A DNA stretch of 64,000 nt from JADKCZ01 sp963786945 (lineage in GTDB: Bacteria > Myxococcota > Myxococcia > Myxococcales > Anaeromyxobacteraceae): positions 124,001 through 188,000 of the forward strand of contig CAWBAO010000004.1 in assembly GCA_963786945.1 (NCBI GenBank), given 5' to 3'. A program made the translations under genes and the position numbers. Each line of letters starts with the position of its first letter. Position 1 is the first letter of the stretch. Shown one piece after another: positions 9,329-16,771 of this stretch. The notes below the pieces were generated by a model. That model made no database searches. It was given only the letters and a program-made list of their open reading frames with translations, and was not told the DNA's origin.

Positions 9329-10152
9329 GCACCGGGACCACCATGCGCCCCGTGATGGACTGCGCCGAGTTCGAGCGCTCGGTCGATGCCTTCCTCGACG
9401 AGGAGTTCGAGCCGCGCGAGCGAGCCGAGGCGGAGATCCACCTGACCGGCTGCCCGCGGTGCGAGGCGCTGGCGGCCAGCCAGGGGAAGGCCCGCAGCGC
9501 GCTCAAGACGGCGCTGCGCCAGGCCATGGGACCCACCTCGCGGGCGGGGCGTGCCCCCGAGGCGCTGCGGCGCCGCATCACCCTCGCCCTGGAGCGGGAG
9601 CGCCGTCCGTTCTGGCGCCGGCTCATCGCCCCCATCCCGCTGGTCACCTCCGCGGCGACGGTCGCGGCCGTGCTGGTGGTGGTGATGGTGACCGGGCGCG
9701 GGCCGACCAGCCAGCTGGTCGAGGAGGCGGTCCGCAAGCACCACCGCGACCTGCCCCTCGAGGTGACCACCGCCTCGGTGGCGCCCGACAAGATCCCGGG
9801 ATGGTTCGCCGGCAAGCTCGACTTCAAGCCCAAGGCACCGCACTTCGCCGACCAGCAGGCCCGGGTGGTGGGTGCCCGCATCTCCAACCTCCGCGAGCTG
9901 CCGGCGGCCTACATCCGGTACGAGCTCCCCCGCGGCCACCAGGCCGGACTCTTCATCGTCGATGACCCCGATGGACGGTTCCACGCGGGAGGCCGGGACG
10001 TGGAGATCGGTACGCGCCACGCCCGGATCATCAACTCGCGTGGCTACAACACGGTGGTCTGGCGCCAGGACCACACCGTCTACTCGCTGGTCTCCGACTC
10101 GGGAGAGGAAGACCTGATCCAGATGGTCCGGGCCTCCGCCCCCGAGCCCTAG
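9325..10152 (+). CDS. Zinc-finger anti-sigma factor, membrane-anchored
   Basis: A protein of 275 residues starting within the stop of the sigma gene. The N-terminal domain has the zinc anti-sigma signature HLTGCPRC (H39, C43, C46), which binds and inactivates the partner ECF sigma factor. A single transmembrane helix lies at about residues 103-124 (IPLVTSAATVAAVLVVVMV). The ~150-residue extracytoplasmic domain has the 'PxWFAGKLDFKP...ARVVGARISNL...AAYIRYEL' pattern common to periplasmic parts of such anti-sigma proteins. Signal release may involve zinc/thiol change or proteolysis, but the sequence does not say which. A good Shine-Dalgarno is absent, consistent with translational coupling. Confidence 0.88.
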   Translation: MSTGTTMRPVMDCAEFERSVDAFLDEEFEPRERAEAEIHLTGCPRCEALAASQGKARSALKTALRQAMGPTSRAGRAPEALRRRITLALERERRPFWRRLIAPIPLVTSAATVAAVLVVVMVTGRGPTSQLVEEAVRKHHRDLPLEVTTASVAPDKIPGWFAGKLDFKPKAPHFADQQARVVGARISNLRELPAAYIRYELPRGHQAGLFIVDDPDGRFHAGGRDVEIGTRHARIINSRGYNTVVWRQDHTVYSLVSDSGEEDLIQMVRASAPEP

Positions 10153-10235
10153 GCGACGGTCCCTCCCGCCACGGCAGCTCCTCGTCCCCACCACCTCGCC
10201 GGCGCCGATGTGCCGCGATGTGGGGGCTGAGGTTT

Positions 10236-10264
10236 TTGACACCCCCGGCTGCTGCCCGTACACT
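10236..10264 (+). promoter_or_regulatory. Sigma-70-type promoter for the FrzS-like gene
   Basis: A perfect -35 hexamer TTGACA (10236-10241) is followed by a 17-bp spacer and TACACT (10259-10264, 4/6 to TATAAT). The expected start is near 10271, leaving a leader of about 70 bases before ATG 10339. This stretch is also locally AT-rich compared with its surroundings. Confidence 0.6.
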
Positions 10265-10338
10265 TTTTCCAATCTTTCCAGAGCGCTGCGCGACTGCCGC
10301 CGCGGCTCCGGTTCTCGTTCGTGCGGCCAGGAAAGCTC

Positions 10339-12096
10339 ATGTCGAAGACCATCCTCCTCATCGAGAACGACGCGGCCTTCGCCGAGGAGATGTCCGGCGC
10401 CCTCGAGGCGATGGGCTACCAGGTGCGCGTCACCGGCGACGGCAAGGACGGGCTCGAGCTCGCGAAGGACCTGAGGCCCGACGCCATCGTGCTCTGCGTC
10501 GAGCTGCCCAGGCTCTCCGGCTACTCGATCTGCAACAAGATCAAGAAGGACGAGCTCCTCAAGGCCATCCCGGTGGTCCTCACCAGCTCGGAGGCCACCG
10601 AGGAGGTGTTCGAGGACCACCGGAAGCTGAAGGTCCGGGCCGAGGACTACCTCATCAAGCCCTACGTCTCGGCGGCGCTCCTGGAGAAGCTGGCCGCGCT
10701 GATCGGCTTGCCCGAGGGTAGCCCCGCCCCCCGGGCTGGCCCGGAGCCCGCGCCGCCCACGGCCATCGACGTCGACGACGAGGAGGTGGTGAGCCTCGAG
10801 GAGGAGCTGGGGCTCGAGCCGTTCGGCGGCGAGCCGGGCCAGGACCTGCCGGCGCTGGACCTCGATTCGCTCCCCGACGAGCCGGCGGCGGCCACCGCGG
10901 GGAGCGACGAGCTCGATGACGACCTGAAGCTGCTCGACGACGCCTTCGACGGCCTCTCGGCGACCCCGGCACAGGCCGCCTCCACCTCGGCGGCGCCCGG
11001 GGTGGCCACGGCCGCCGCCGAGGCGCCGGGCGCTGGGCCAGCCATCGCGCCGGCCCCGGGTGTCGAGCAGGCCGTGGCCTCCGAGGACCTCGACGCCGCC
11101 ATGGCCTCCCTCCCCGACGAGGGCGCGGGCGGCGAGCGGGGCGACGTGGCGGACGAGGCCGCCCTGGCGCTCGGGTCGCTTGGCGAGGAGCCCCCGACCC
11201 CGGCTCCGAGCGCGTTCGACGCCCTCGATGCCATCGACGCCATGGACGAGCCGGCGCCGGGTGCGTTCCCGGCGGAGCGTGCCACGGCCGCCGTGGCCCT
11301 GGCCGGCTCCGGCCTCGCGGTGGGTGCGGTGGCCGGAGCGTCGGCCGCCGGCGCCGCCGACCTGGCGAGGCTCGAGACCGAGCTGGCCGAGCGCCGGGCG
11401 GCGCTCCACGCCCGCGAGACCGAGCTCCGGGACCTGCGGACCAAGCTCGAGGCGGCGGCCCAGCGAGCCGAGGACCTGGAGTCGACGCTGGGCGAGCGGG
11501 AGGCGGAGGCGGCCTCGCTCAAGGCGCGCGGCGACACGCTGGCGGCGCAGGCCAGGAAGGCCGAGGCCGACGCCAAGGCCGCCCGCGACGAGGCGAGGAA
11601 GGCCGCCGAGCAGGCACGCGAGGCGGAAGCGCAGGCGGCAGGGACCGCGGCCAGGCTGTCGGCGGCCGAGGGGCGCTGCCAGGCCGCCGAGCAGGATGCC
11701 ACGTCGCAGCGACGGGTGGCCGAGCAGTCTGCGGCGGCGCTGGCGGCCAGGTCGGCCGAGCTGGCCGCGGCCCAGGCCTCTGCCGCGCGGCTGGCCGAGC
11801 TGGAGCGAGAGGTCGAGCGGCTCGAGTCCGAGCTGGTGGTGGCCCGTGGCGAGCTGGAGGGAACCCGGTCCGAGGTCGAGCGGCGGGTGAGCGAGATGAA
11901 GCGGCGCATCGCGGAGCTCGAGGCCGCCAACGCCAAGAACGAGGAGCGGGTCGTCAAGGCGTACCTGAAGATCAAGGGAGACGAGAAGGTGCGCGACAAG
12001 GCACGGAAGGCCCTGGCGATCGCCCTGCAGCTGCTGGAGGAGGGGTTGCCTCCCGAGGCCCCGGCCGAGAAGCGCCCCCGCCCCGTCCCAGAGTAG
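10339..12096 (+). CDS. FrzS-like pseudo-receiver / coiled-coil protein
   Basis: A protein of 585 residues; ATG 10339 is preceded by AGGA. Residues 1-125 form a receiver domain (SKTILLIENDAAF, VLTSS, AEDYLIKPY). It closely follows the spacing of M. xanthus FrzS, including GYSICNKIKKDELLKAIPVV and HRKLKVRAEDY. The phosphoacceptor position is Cys53 (IVLCVELP), not Asp, so phosphorylation is unlikely. Residues about 135-340 are acidic and Ala/Pro-rich. Residues about 345-570 form a long coiled coil (heptad-like ARLETELAERRAALH). A conserved-looking C-terminal segment, DKARKALAIALQLLEEGLP, follows. FrzS in Myxococcus acts at cell poles in type IV pili-driven motility. No frz genes lie nearby, so the role here is inferred by family only. 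The stop codon lies inside a REP-like repeat. Confidence 0.82.
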   Translation: MSKTILLIENDAAFAEEMSGALEAMGYQVRVTGDGKDGLELAKDLRPDAIVLCVELPRLSGYSICNKIKKDELLKAIPVVLTSSEATEEVFEDHRKLKVRAEDYLIKPYVSAALLEKLAALIGLPEGSPAPRAGPEPAPPTAIDVDDEEVVSLEEELGLEPFGGEPGQDLPALDLDSLPDEPAAATAGSDELDDDLKLLDDAFDGLSATPAQAASTSAAPGVATAAAEAPGAGPAIAPAPGVEQAVASEDLDAAMASLPDEGAGGERGDVADEAALALGSLGEEPPTPAPSAFDALDAIDAMDEPAPGAFPAERATAAVALAGSGLAVGAVAGASAAGAADLARLETELAERRAALHARETELRDLRTKLEAAAQRAEDLESTLGEREAEAASLKARGDTLAAQARKAEADAKAARDEARKAAEQAREAEAQAAGTAARLSAAEGRCQAAEQDATSQRRVAEQSAAALAARSAELAAAQASAARLAELEREVERLESELVVARGELEGTRSEVERRVSEMKRRIAELEAANAKNEERVVKAYLKIKGDEKVRDKARKALAIALQLLEEGLPPEAPAEKRPRPVPE

Positions 12097-12099
12097 TTG
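12082..12099 (+). repeat. REP-like repeat core, left of the RAYT gene
   Basis: cccgtcccagagtagttg is identical (as reverse complement) to 8467-8484. The TAG inside it is the stop codon of the upstream FrzS-like gene. After GTAG, the sequence ACGG-AGGG-CCGT (about 12104-12115) can form a small hairpin, as expected for a REP. A second, perfect 5-bp hairpin (GGCGC-AA-GCGCC) lies at 12146-12157. Confidence 0.65.
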
Positions 12100-12210
12100 G
12101 GCGGACGGAGGGCCGTGGGGCGGACCAGGGAGGGTGGGGAGGAAGGGCGCAAGCGCCTGGAATCCGGTGAGGTCGGTGGTGGCACGGGGCGTGCGAAGCC
12201 GTGAAGGACC

Positions 12211-13113
12211 ATGACCGCGCCACGTCAGGTCCTCCCCGGCACCACGTACCTCGTCACCCGCCGCTGCTCGCAGCGCCAGTTGCTGTTGAAGCCGTCGCAG
12301 GAGACCAACCAGACCGTCGGCTACCTGCTGGCCCTCGCGGCCAACCGCTTCCAGGTCGAGGTCCACGCCTTTTGCGTGATGTCCAACCATCTCCATCTGG
12401 TGGTCACCGACCCGGAGGCCCGCCTCCCCGCCTTCACCCAGTTCTTCGACTCGCTGGTGGCCCGGTCGATGAACGCGTGGCTGGCCCGCTGGGAGAACTT
12501 CTGGGCCCCCACCAGCTACAGTGCCGTGGCGCTCCACGGCCCCGCCGACGTCGTGGACAAGTCGGCCTACGTGCTGGCGAATCCGGTCGCGGCTGGCCTG
12601 GTCCGACGCGGGCGGAACTGGCCGGGGCTCTGGTCGGCCCCGGAGCAACTCGGAACTGGGCTCCTCGAGTTCCAGCGACCCGCCCGGTTCTTCCGGGCCA
12701 GGGGGGCCTCCTCGCTGCCCGAGCGGGCCTGCCTCGCCCTGGTCGTCCCTCCCGGCTTCGACTCACCCGACCAGTTCCGACGAGCCCTCCAGGACGCCCT
12801 CGCCGCCAGGGAGGCCGCCGCCGCAGCCGACCTGGCTTCGCAGGGACGGGGATTCCTCGGCGTCCCTCGCGTCCTCGCCCAGCGCCCCTTCGCCCGACCC
12901 CATCGCCACGAGCCGCGCCGCGGCCTCAACCCCCGCCTCGCCTGTCGAGACAAGTGGCGCCGAATCCAGGCCCTCAGCCAGCTGATGCAATTCCTCAGCG
13001 ACTACCGCGCTGCCTTCCTCTCCTGGCGCGCCGGCTCCACCCGGGTCCTCTTCCCTCCCGGCACCTACCTCATGCGCGTCCTCCACCGCGCCCCCTGCCT
13101 CCCCTCCGGCTGA
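12211..13113 (+). CDS. REP-associated tyrosine transposase (RAYT, Y1/IS200-like)
   Basis: A protein of 300 residues. It has the Y1 transposase opening PRQVLPGTTYLVTRRC (beta1). The metal-binding HUH motif is HAFCVMSNHLHLVV (H60-x-H62), and the catalytic tyrosine segment is SAYVLANPVAAGLV (Y120). This 'YxxxNPVxAGL' form is characteristic of RAYTs, not of IS200/IS605 TnpA. Such single-strand nucleases cut and join at GTAG-containing REP hairpins. The C-terminal ~170 residues (after about 130) are longer than in minimal RAYTs and rich in Arg/Pro, with no further motif seen. The catalytic residues are intact, so the gene may be functional. It sits between repeats on both sides (12082-12099 and 13341-13408). 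Confidence 0.85.
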   Translation: MTAPRQVLPGTTYLVTRRCSQRQLLLKPSQETNQTVGYLLALAANRFQVEVHAFCVMSNHLHLVVTDPEARLPAFTQFFDSLVARSMNAWLARWENFWAPTSYSAVALHGPADVVDKSAYVLANPVAAGLVRRGRNWPGLWSAPEQLGTGLLEFQRPARFFRARGASSLPERACLALVVPPGFDSPDQFRRALQDALAAREAAAAADLASQGRGFLGVPRVLAQRPFARPHRHEPRRGLNPRLACRDKWRRIQALSQLMQFLSDYRAAFLSWRAGSTRVLFPPGTYLMRVLHRAPCLPSG

Positions 13114-13340
13114 CCAGGACTCTCCACCCACTCCATCGCCCACCTCGCCTCCGTGGCGCGGGAGGGGACTGCCCACCGCATGGCGTCGGGCCGCATGGCG
13201 GCGTCTCCGGAGGCTTCCGGCCCCTCACGGCCCTGCTCCATCGCTCTTCGCAGCGCCTGTTGGCCGGTTGGCTCGCCCGGCGCGGAAGGCTCCGCATCCG
13301 CCAGGTACCGGCCAGCGGCGCGCCAAGACCCCTGGTCCCG

Positions 13341-13408
13341 AAACTACTCTCGGTCGGAACGAACAAACGCTCAACGCTCGGTCGAAACGAACGGACTACT
13401 TTCGGTCT
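13341..13408 (-). repeat. REP-like repeats, right of the RAYT gene
   Basis: Read on the minus strand, three related units follow one another, each starting GACCGA: GACCGAAAGTAGTCCGTTCG (13408 downwards), GACCGAGCGTTGAGCG, and GACCGAGAGTAGTTTCGGG. On the plus strand tcggtcggaacgaac (13350-13364) and tcggtcgaaacgaac (13378-13392) match at 14/15 with 28-bp spacing. GTAG in the first unit overlaps the stop codon of the VKOR fusion gene. After the last GTAG, GACC-AGG-GGTC (about 13329-13339) can pair. Confidence 0.6.
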
Positions 13409-14550
13409 GGTGGAGGAGGCGCCGGCGGAGGGAACCGCTCGAGCGGCAGCCTCCCCTCGTACAGCGTCCCGTCCACCACGTAGGTCGGCGTGGAACGCAG
13501 CTTGGCCTTCATCCCCGCCTCGATGTCGCTCGCCAGGCGGGCCTCGGTCGCCGGCGAGCCGAGGCATGCCTTGAACCGGCCCAGGTCGAGCTTCAACCGC
13601 GCCGCCAGCTCCTCCACCGGCACCGGGGCCTTCTGGCTCGCGAACAGGGCGTCGTCCATCGCCTCGAGCTGCCCCTGGTCGTCGGCGCAGATCGCGGCCC
13701 GCGCCAGCTCGCATGCCCGCAGGTGCATGGGCCGCTTCATGATCGGATTGCAGGCCTGGTCCAGCGGGAAGTTGCGCCGCACCACCTGGATGTCCGGCCG
13801 CTTCCGCAAGGTCTCCCGGAGCTCGTCGTGCGCCAGCGCGCAGAACGGGCATTCGTAGTCGCTGAAGAGGACCGCCGGGCCGGTCGCGGCCGGCAAGGGC
13901 GGCGGCAGCGCGGCCTGGGTTGCCGCGCCCGGGCTGGCCCCGGCCGCCTTGCCCCGGGCCTCCACCCGCGGATAGCCCACCACCAGGAGCAGCAGCCCGA
14001 GCAGCCCGGTGACCGCCACGGCCGCCGCCCGTCGCGGCTGCCGACCGACCGCCTGCAGGTCGGCCCGCACCGCGGCGACCGCGCCGACCGGCCGGCACGC
14101 CATCCACCCGGCCACCAGCAACCCGAGCGACGCCACCCAGGAGCCCATGCAGAGCAGGCACCAGGTCCCGATGACCAGCTTGGAGATGAGCGCCAGCACC
14201 AGGGCCACCACGCCAGCGACGCCGCCGATGGCCAGCAGCCCGCCGGCTGGCCAGCGGGCGTGGAGCCGGCGGCCCGAGAGCCCCCAGGCCGCGAGCGCCG
14301 CGGCAAGCCCGTAGCCGACCACCCCCCAGGCCGCCACCGGCACGCCCAGGAGCACCGACCAGCTGCTCAGCGCCACCTTGTCGCAGCTGATCTCCTCACT
14401 GATGGTACAGAAGCTCGTCAGCCCGATCGCGGCGTCGTGGTGGACCCGGACCAGCATGACCGCCAGCACCAGGCCGGCCAGGGCGAACGCCAGCGCGGCC
14501 GCGAAGGCGGCGCGCGGGGTGGGCGGCTGGGGTACGGACTTTCGGGCCAT
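13396..14550 (-). CDS. Vitamin K epoxide reductase (VKOR) - DsbA/thioredoxin-like fusion
   Basis: A protein of 384 residues. The N-terminal VKOR domain has about five membrane helices, the loop cysteines C48 and C56 (SFCTISEEISCDKVALSSWS) and the quinone-side pair CLLC (C131, C134). A linker and a further membrane helix (about 177-192) lead into a periplasmic thioredoxin_4/DsbA-like domain with active site CPFC (234-237, in FSDYECPFCALAHDEL) and the cis-Pro STPTYVVDG. Such fusions oxidise disulfides in exported proteins and pass the electrons to quinones, replacing DsbA/DsbB. Its stop codon lies in the REP-like repeat cluster. The small Cys-ending exported protein at 14565-14882 is 14 bp upstream and probably co-transcribed. 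Confidence 0.9.
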   Translation of the reverse strand: MARKSVPQPPTPRAAFAAALAFALAGLVLAVMLVRVHHDAAIGLTSFCTISEEISCDKVALSSWSVLLGVPVAAWGVVGYGLAAALAAWGLSGRRLHARWPAGGLLAIGGVAGVVALVLALISKLVIGTWCLLCMGSWVASLGLLVAGWMACRPVGAVAAVRADLQAVGRQPRRAAAVAVTGLLGLLLLVVGYPRVEARGKAAGASPGAATQAALPPPLPAATGPAVLFSDYECPFCALAHDELRETLRKRPDIQVVRRNFPLDQACNPIMKRPMHLRACELARAAICADDQGQLEAMDDALFASQKAPVPVEELAARLKLDLGRFKACLGSPATEARLASDIEAGMKAKLRSTPTYVVDGTLYEGRLPLERFPPPAPPPPDRK

Positions 14551-14564
14551 CGGGTGGGGCCCGC

Positions 14565-14882
14565 CTAGTCGATCGGGCAGGGCTTGATCGGCTCGCAGGG
14601 CTTGGTGTCGGCCGGCCTGGCCGGCGCCGCGGCGCCGCTGGTGCTGGCGGCCTTGCCCGGATCGGCCGTCCCGGCCGGAGGTGCCGCCTTGGCCGCCGCC
14701 GGCTTCGTCTCTGCCGGCTTCGTCGCCGCCGGCTTCGCCGTCCCGGCGGGCGTGGCGGTCGAGGCGCCCCGGGCCGCCTCGCGGGGCGCGGAGGCCGGGG
14801 CCTCCGCCTTGTCGGCCGGGCCGTCGGAGAGCGTGAGCAGCGCCAGGGAGGCGGTCACGGCGTGGGCGATGAGCTTGCTCAT
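14565..14882 (-). CDS. Small exported Ala/Pro/Lys-rich protein with C-terminal cysteine pair
   Basis: A protein of 105 residues. A hydrophobic N-terminus (AHAVTASLALLTL) suggests export. Residues about 25-90 are low complexity with repeated KPA-type units (AKPAATKPAETKPAAAK). The last ten residues, CEPIKPCPID, contain two cysteines spaced CxxxxxC. I do not recognise the family. It immediately precedes the VKOR-DsbA fusion gene (14 bp), so the cysteines could be a substrate of that enzyme; this is speculation from context only. Confidence 0.5.
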   Translation of the reverse strand: MSKLIAHAVTASLALLTLSDGPADKAEAPASAPREAARGASTATPAGTAKPAATKPAETKPAAAKAAPPAGTADPGKAASTSGAAAPARPADTKPCEPIKPCPID

Positions 14883-14953
14883 GTGGTGTCGAACCTCTCA
14901 GCGGGAGTTAACCCGGGCACCGCCCCGCGCGCAACCGGCACGTCACCGCCGCG

Positions 14954-16771
14954 TCACCGGGCCGGCTCCCCGCCCGAGGCCCCTGCCGGGCTGGCGCTTC
15001 CGCCCGACCGGGGCCGAAGCGCATCGCGCTCCCGCTCCGCGGCCACCGCGCGCGCCGAGTCGCGCTCCGAGAGTGCGCGCGCCGCCCCCAGCGCGGCGGC
15101 GTTCTCGCGCAGCTCCTTCTCCAGCGCGGCCCGCCTGGCCTCCAGGGCCCGGACCTGGCCCTCGGCCTCCCCGAGCCGCCGTCGCGCCTCGTCCCGCTCC
15201 GCCGCGACCCGCCCCGACTCCTTGAGCGTCACCGACTCCCGCCGCTCCGCCTCGGCCGCGGCCTCCCGGGCCACCCCCAGCTGGGCCTCCGCGGTCGTCA
15301 GCCGCCGGGCCGCGGCCTTGGCCTCCTCCTCGGCGCGGGTGACGGCCTCCCGGCCGTGCTCGGCCTCCTGGCGCGCCGCGCCCAGCGCCTGTTCCAGCCT
15401 GGGCAGCTGAGCCAGCCGCGCCTCGATCCGCTTCAGCTCCAGTTGCTTGGCGTCGGCCGCCCCCTCCAGCCGGGCGATGTCGGCCTCCAGCGAGTGACGC
15501 GAACCCTCCAGCTCGTCCAGCTTGCGCCCCAGCGCCGCCTCGCGGGCCGTCAGGTCGTTCAGCTTGCCGGTGAGCAGGTGGTACCCGGCCAGCACCAGGG
15601 GCAGCAGCACCGCGACCACGGCGGCGACCGCCACCAGCTCGCTCCGGTGGCGTCGGATGAAGAGCGCGGTGCGCCGCAGCCCGGAGCGGCGATCGTGCCA
15701 GGTGGGCTCCAGGGCCCGGAAGCGCCGCAGCTCCTCGGCCAGCGCCCCGGCCGAGCCAGGGCGATCCTCCGGTCGTGGCGCCAGCGCCCTGCCCACGATC
15801 TCCCGCAGCCGCGGCGGCACGCTGCCCGGCAGCGGGGGCGGCCGCGGATCGGCGTCGCCGACCCGGCCGGCGTGCGGCGCCGCTCCGGAGAGGAGGAAGT
15901 AGAGCGTGCCACCCAGCGTGTAGACGTCGGAGGCCGGCGTGGGCGGCAGCCGGTCGCGCCACTGCTCCGGCGCCATGTAGGCGACGGTGCCCACCGGGAG
16001 CGACCGCGACGCCGCCGACCCGCCCCGCCCGCTCCCGCCCCGGCCGGACCCCGCCGTGCCGCCCGCGCCCTCCCAGGTCGCGTCGCCGGGGTTCGCCGCG
16101 GCCAGCGAGGTGGCGATGCCGAAGTCCGCCAGCATCACCCGCCGGCTCTCGGGCGTGAGCAGCACGTTCTCCGGCTTCACGTCGCCGTGGACGACGCCGG
16201 TCCGGTGCGCGGCGTGCACCGCGCCCGCCAGGTCCTCCACCAGCCTGGCGGCCTCCCGTGGCGAGAGTCCCGGCTGGGCCTCCCGCAGCGAGCGGCCGAT
16301 CCGGATCGAGCCGGGCGCCTCCTCGTCGGGGTCCGCGCAGACCGCCATCTCCACGTAGAACGGCCCGTTCTCGATGCGCCCGGCGTCGAAGACCGGCACC
16401 ACGTGGGCGCTGGGGATGCGCCGGGCCCGGCCGGCCTCCCGCCGCACCTGCTCGACGAACTCGCTCATCCCCGGGCCGGGGCGCAGCAGCTTGAGCGCCA
16501 CGAAGCCGTCGAGGGGCGGCCGCCTGGCCAGGTAGACCTTGCCGTGGGCGCCGGCCCCCAGCTCGCGCTCCAGCGTGAACGGGCCCAGCTCCAGCGGATA
16601 CGGCCCCGACGGCAGCGGCCCGTCGGGCCGCTCGTAGTGGGCCAGCAGGGCGTGGACCAGCTCCGCCAGCGAGGCGTCGTCGCCGCAGAGCTCGTCGATC
16701 AGCTGCGGCCACTCCGACCGGTCCTGCTTGAGCACCAGCTCCACCACCACGTCGGCTCCCAGCCTGGTCAC
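14954..16771 (-). CDS. Membrane Ser/Thr protein kinase with extracytoplasmic coiled coil
   Basis: A protein of 605 residues. It starts at a GTG that overlaps the upstream sigma gene's stop (GTGA). The kinase domain spans about residues 60-355: glycine loop LGAGAHGKVYLA (71-82), VALK lysine K94, catalytic loop VVHGDVKPENVLL (194-205), ADFG (215-218), MAPEQW (266-271). The usual HRD is HGD, so the activation-loop-sensing Arg is absent ('non-RD'-like), while Asp197, Lys199 and Asn202 remain. A Gly/Ser-rich insert (about 235-255) lies between DFG and APE. One transmembrane helix (379-400) precedes a ~190-residue coiled coil outside the membrane. The kinase is probably a signalling partner of the neighbouring ECF sigma factor. 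Confidence 0.9.
   Translation of the reverse strand: MTRLGADVVVELVLKQDRSEWPQLIDELCGDDASLAELVHALLAHYERPDGPLPSGPYPLELGPFTLERELGAGAHGKVYLARRPPLDGFVALKLLRPGPGMSEFVEQVRREAGRARRIPSAHVVPVFDAGRIENGPFYVEMAVCADPDEEAPGSIRIGRSLREAQPGLSPREAARLVEDLAGAVHAAHRTGVVHGDVKPENVLLTPESRRVMLADFGIATSLAAANPGDATWEGAGGTAGSGRGGSGRGGSAASRSLPVGTVAYMAPEQWRDRLPPTPASDVYTLGGTLYFLLSGAAPHAGRVGDADPRPPPLPGSVPPRLREIVGRALAPRPEDRPGSAGALAEELRRFRALEPTWHDRRSGLRRTALFIRRHRSELVAVAAVVAVLLPLVLAGYHLLTGKLNDLTAREAALGRKLDELEGSRHSLEADIARLEGAADAKQLELKRIEARLAQLPRLEQALGAARQEAEHGREAVTRAEEEAKAAARRLTTAEAQLGVAREAAAEAERRESVTLKESGRVAAERDEARRRLGEAEGQVRALEARRAALEKELRENAAALGAARALSERDSARAVAAERERDALRPRSGGSASPAGASGGEPAR

Larger units (their letters stand above)
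12082..13408. mobile_element. REP-RAYT unit: Y1 transposase gene bracketed by inverted GTAG repeats
   Basis: The transposase gene (12211-13113) lies between a repeat in direct orientation (12082-12099) and one in inverse orientation (13341-13357; aaactactctcggtcgg). The outer parts agree at 14 of 16 positions when one is reverse-complemented (ccgWccSagagtagtt). This is the layout known for REP-associated tyrosine transposases. The ends of a mobile unit cannot be fixed from one copy. Confidence 0.55.
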
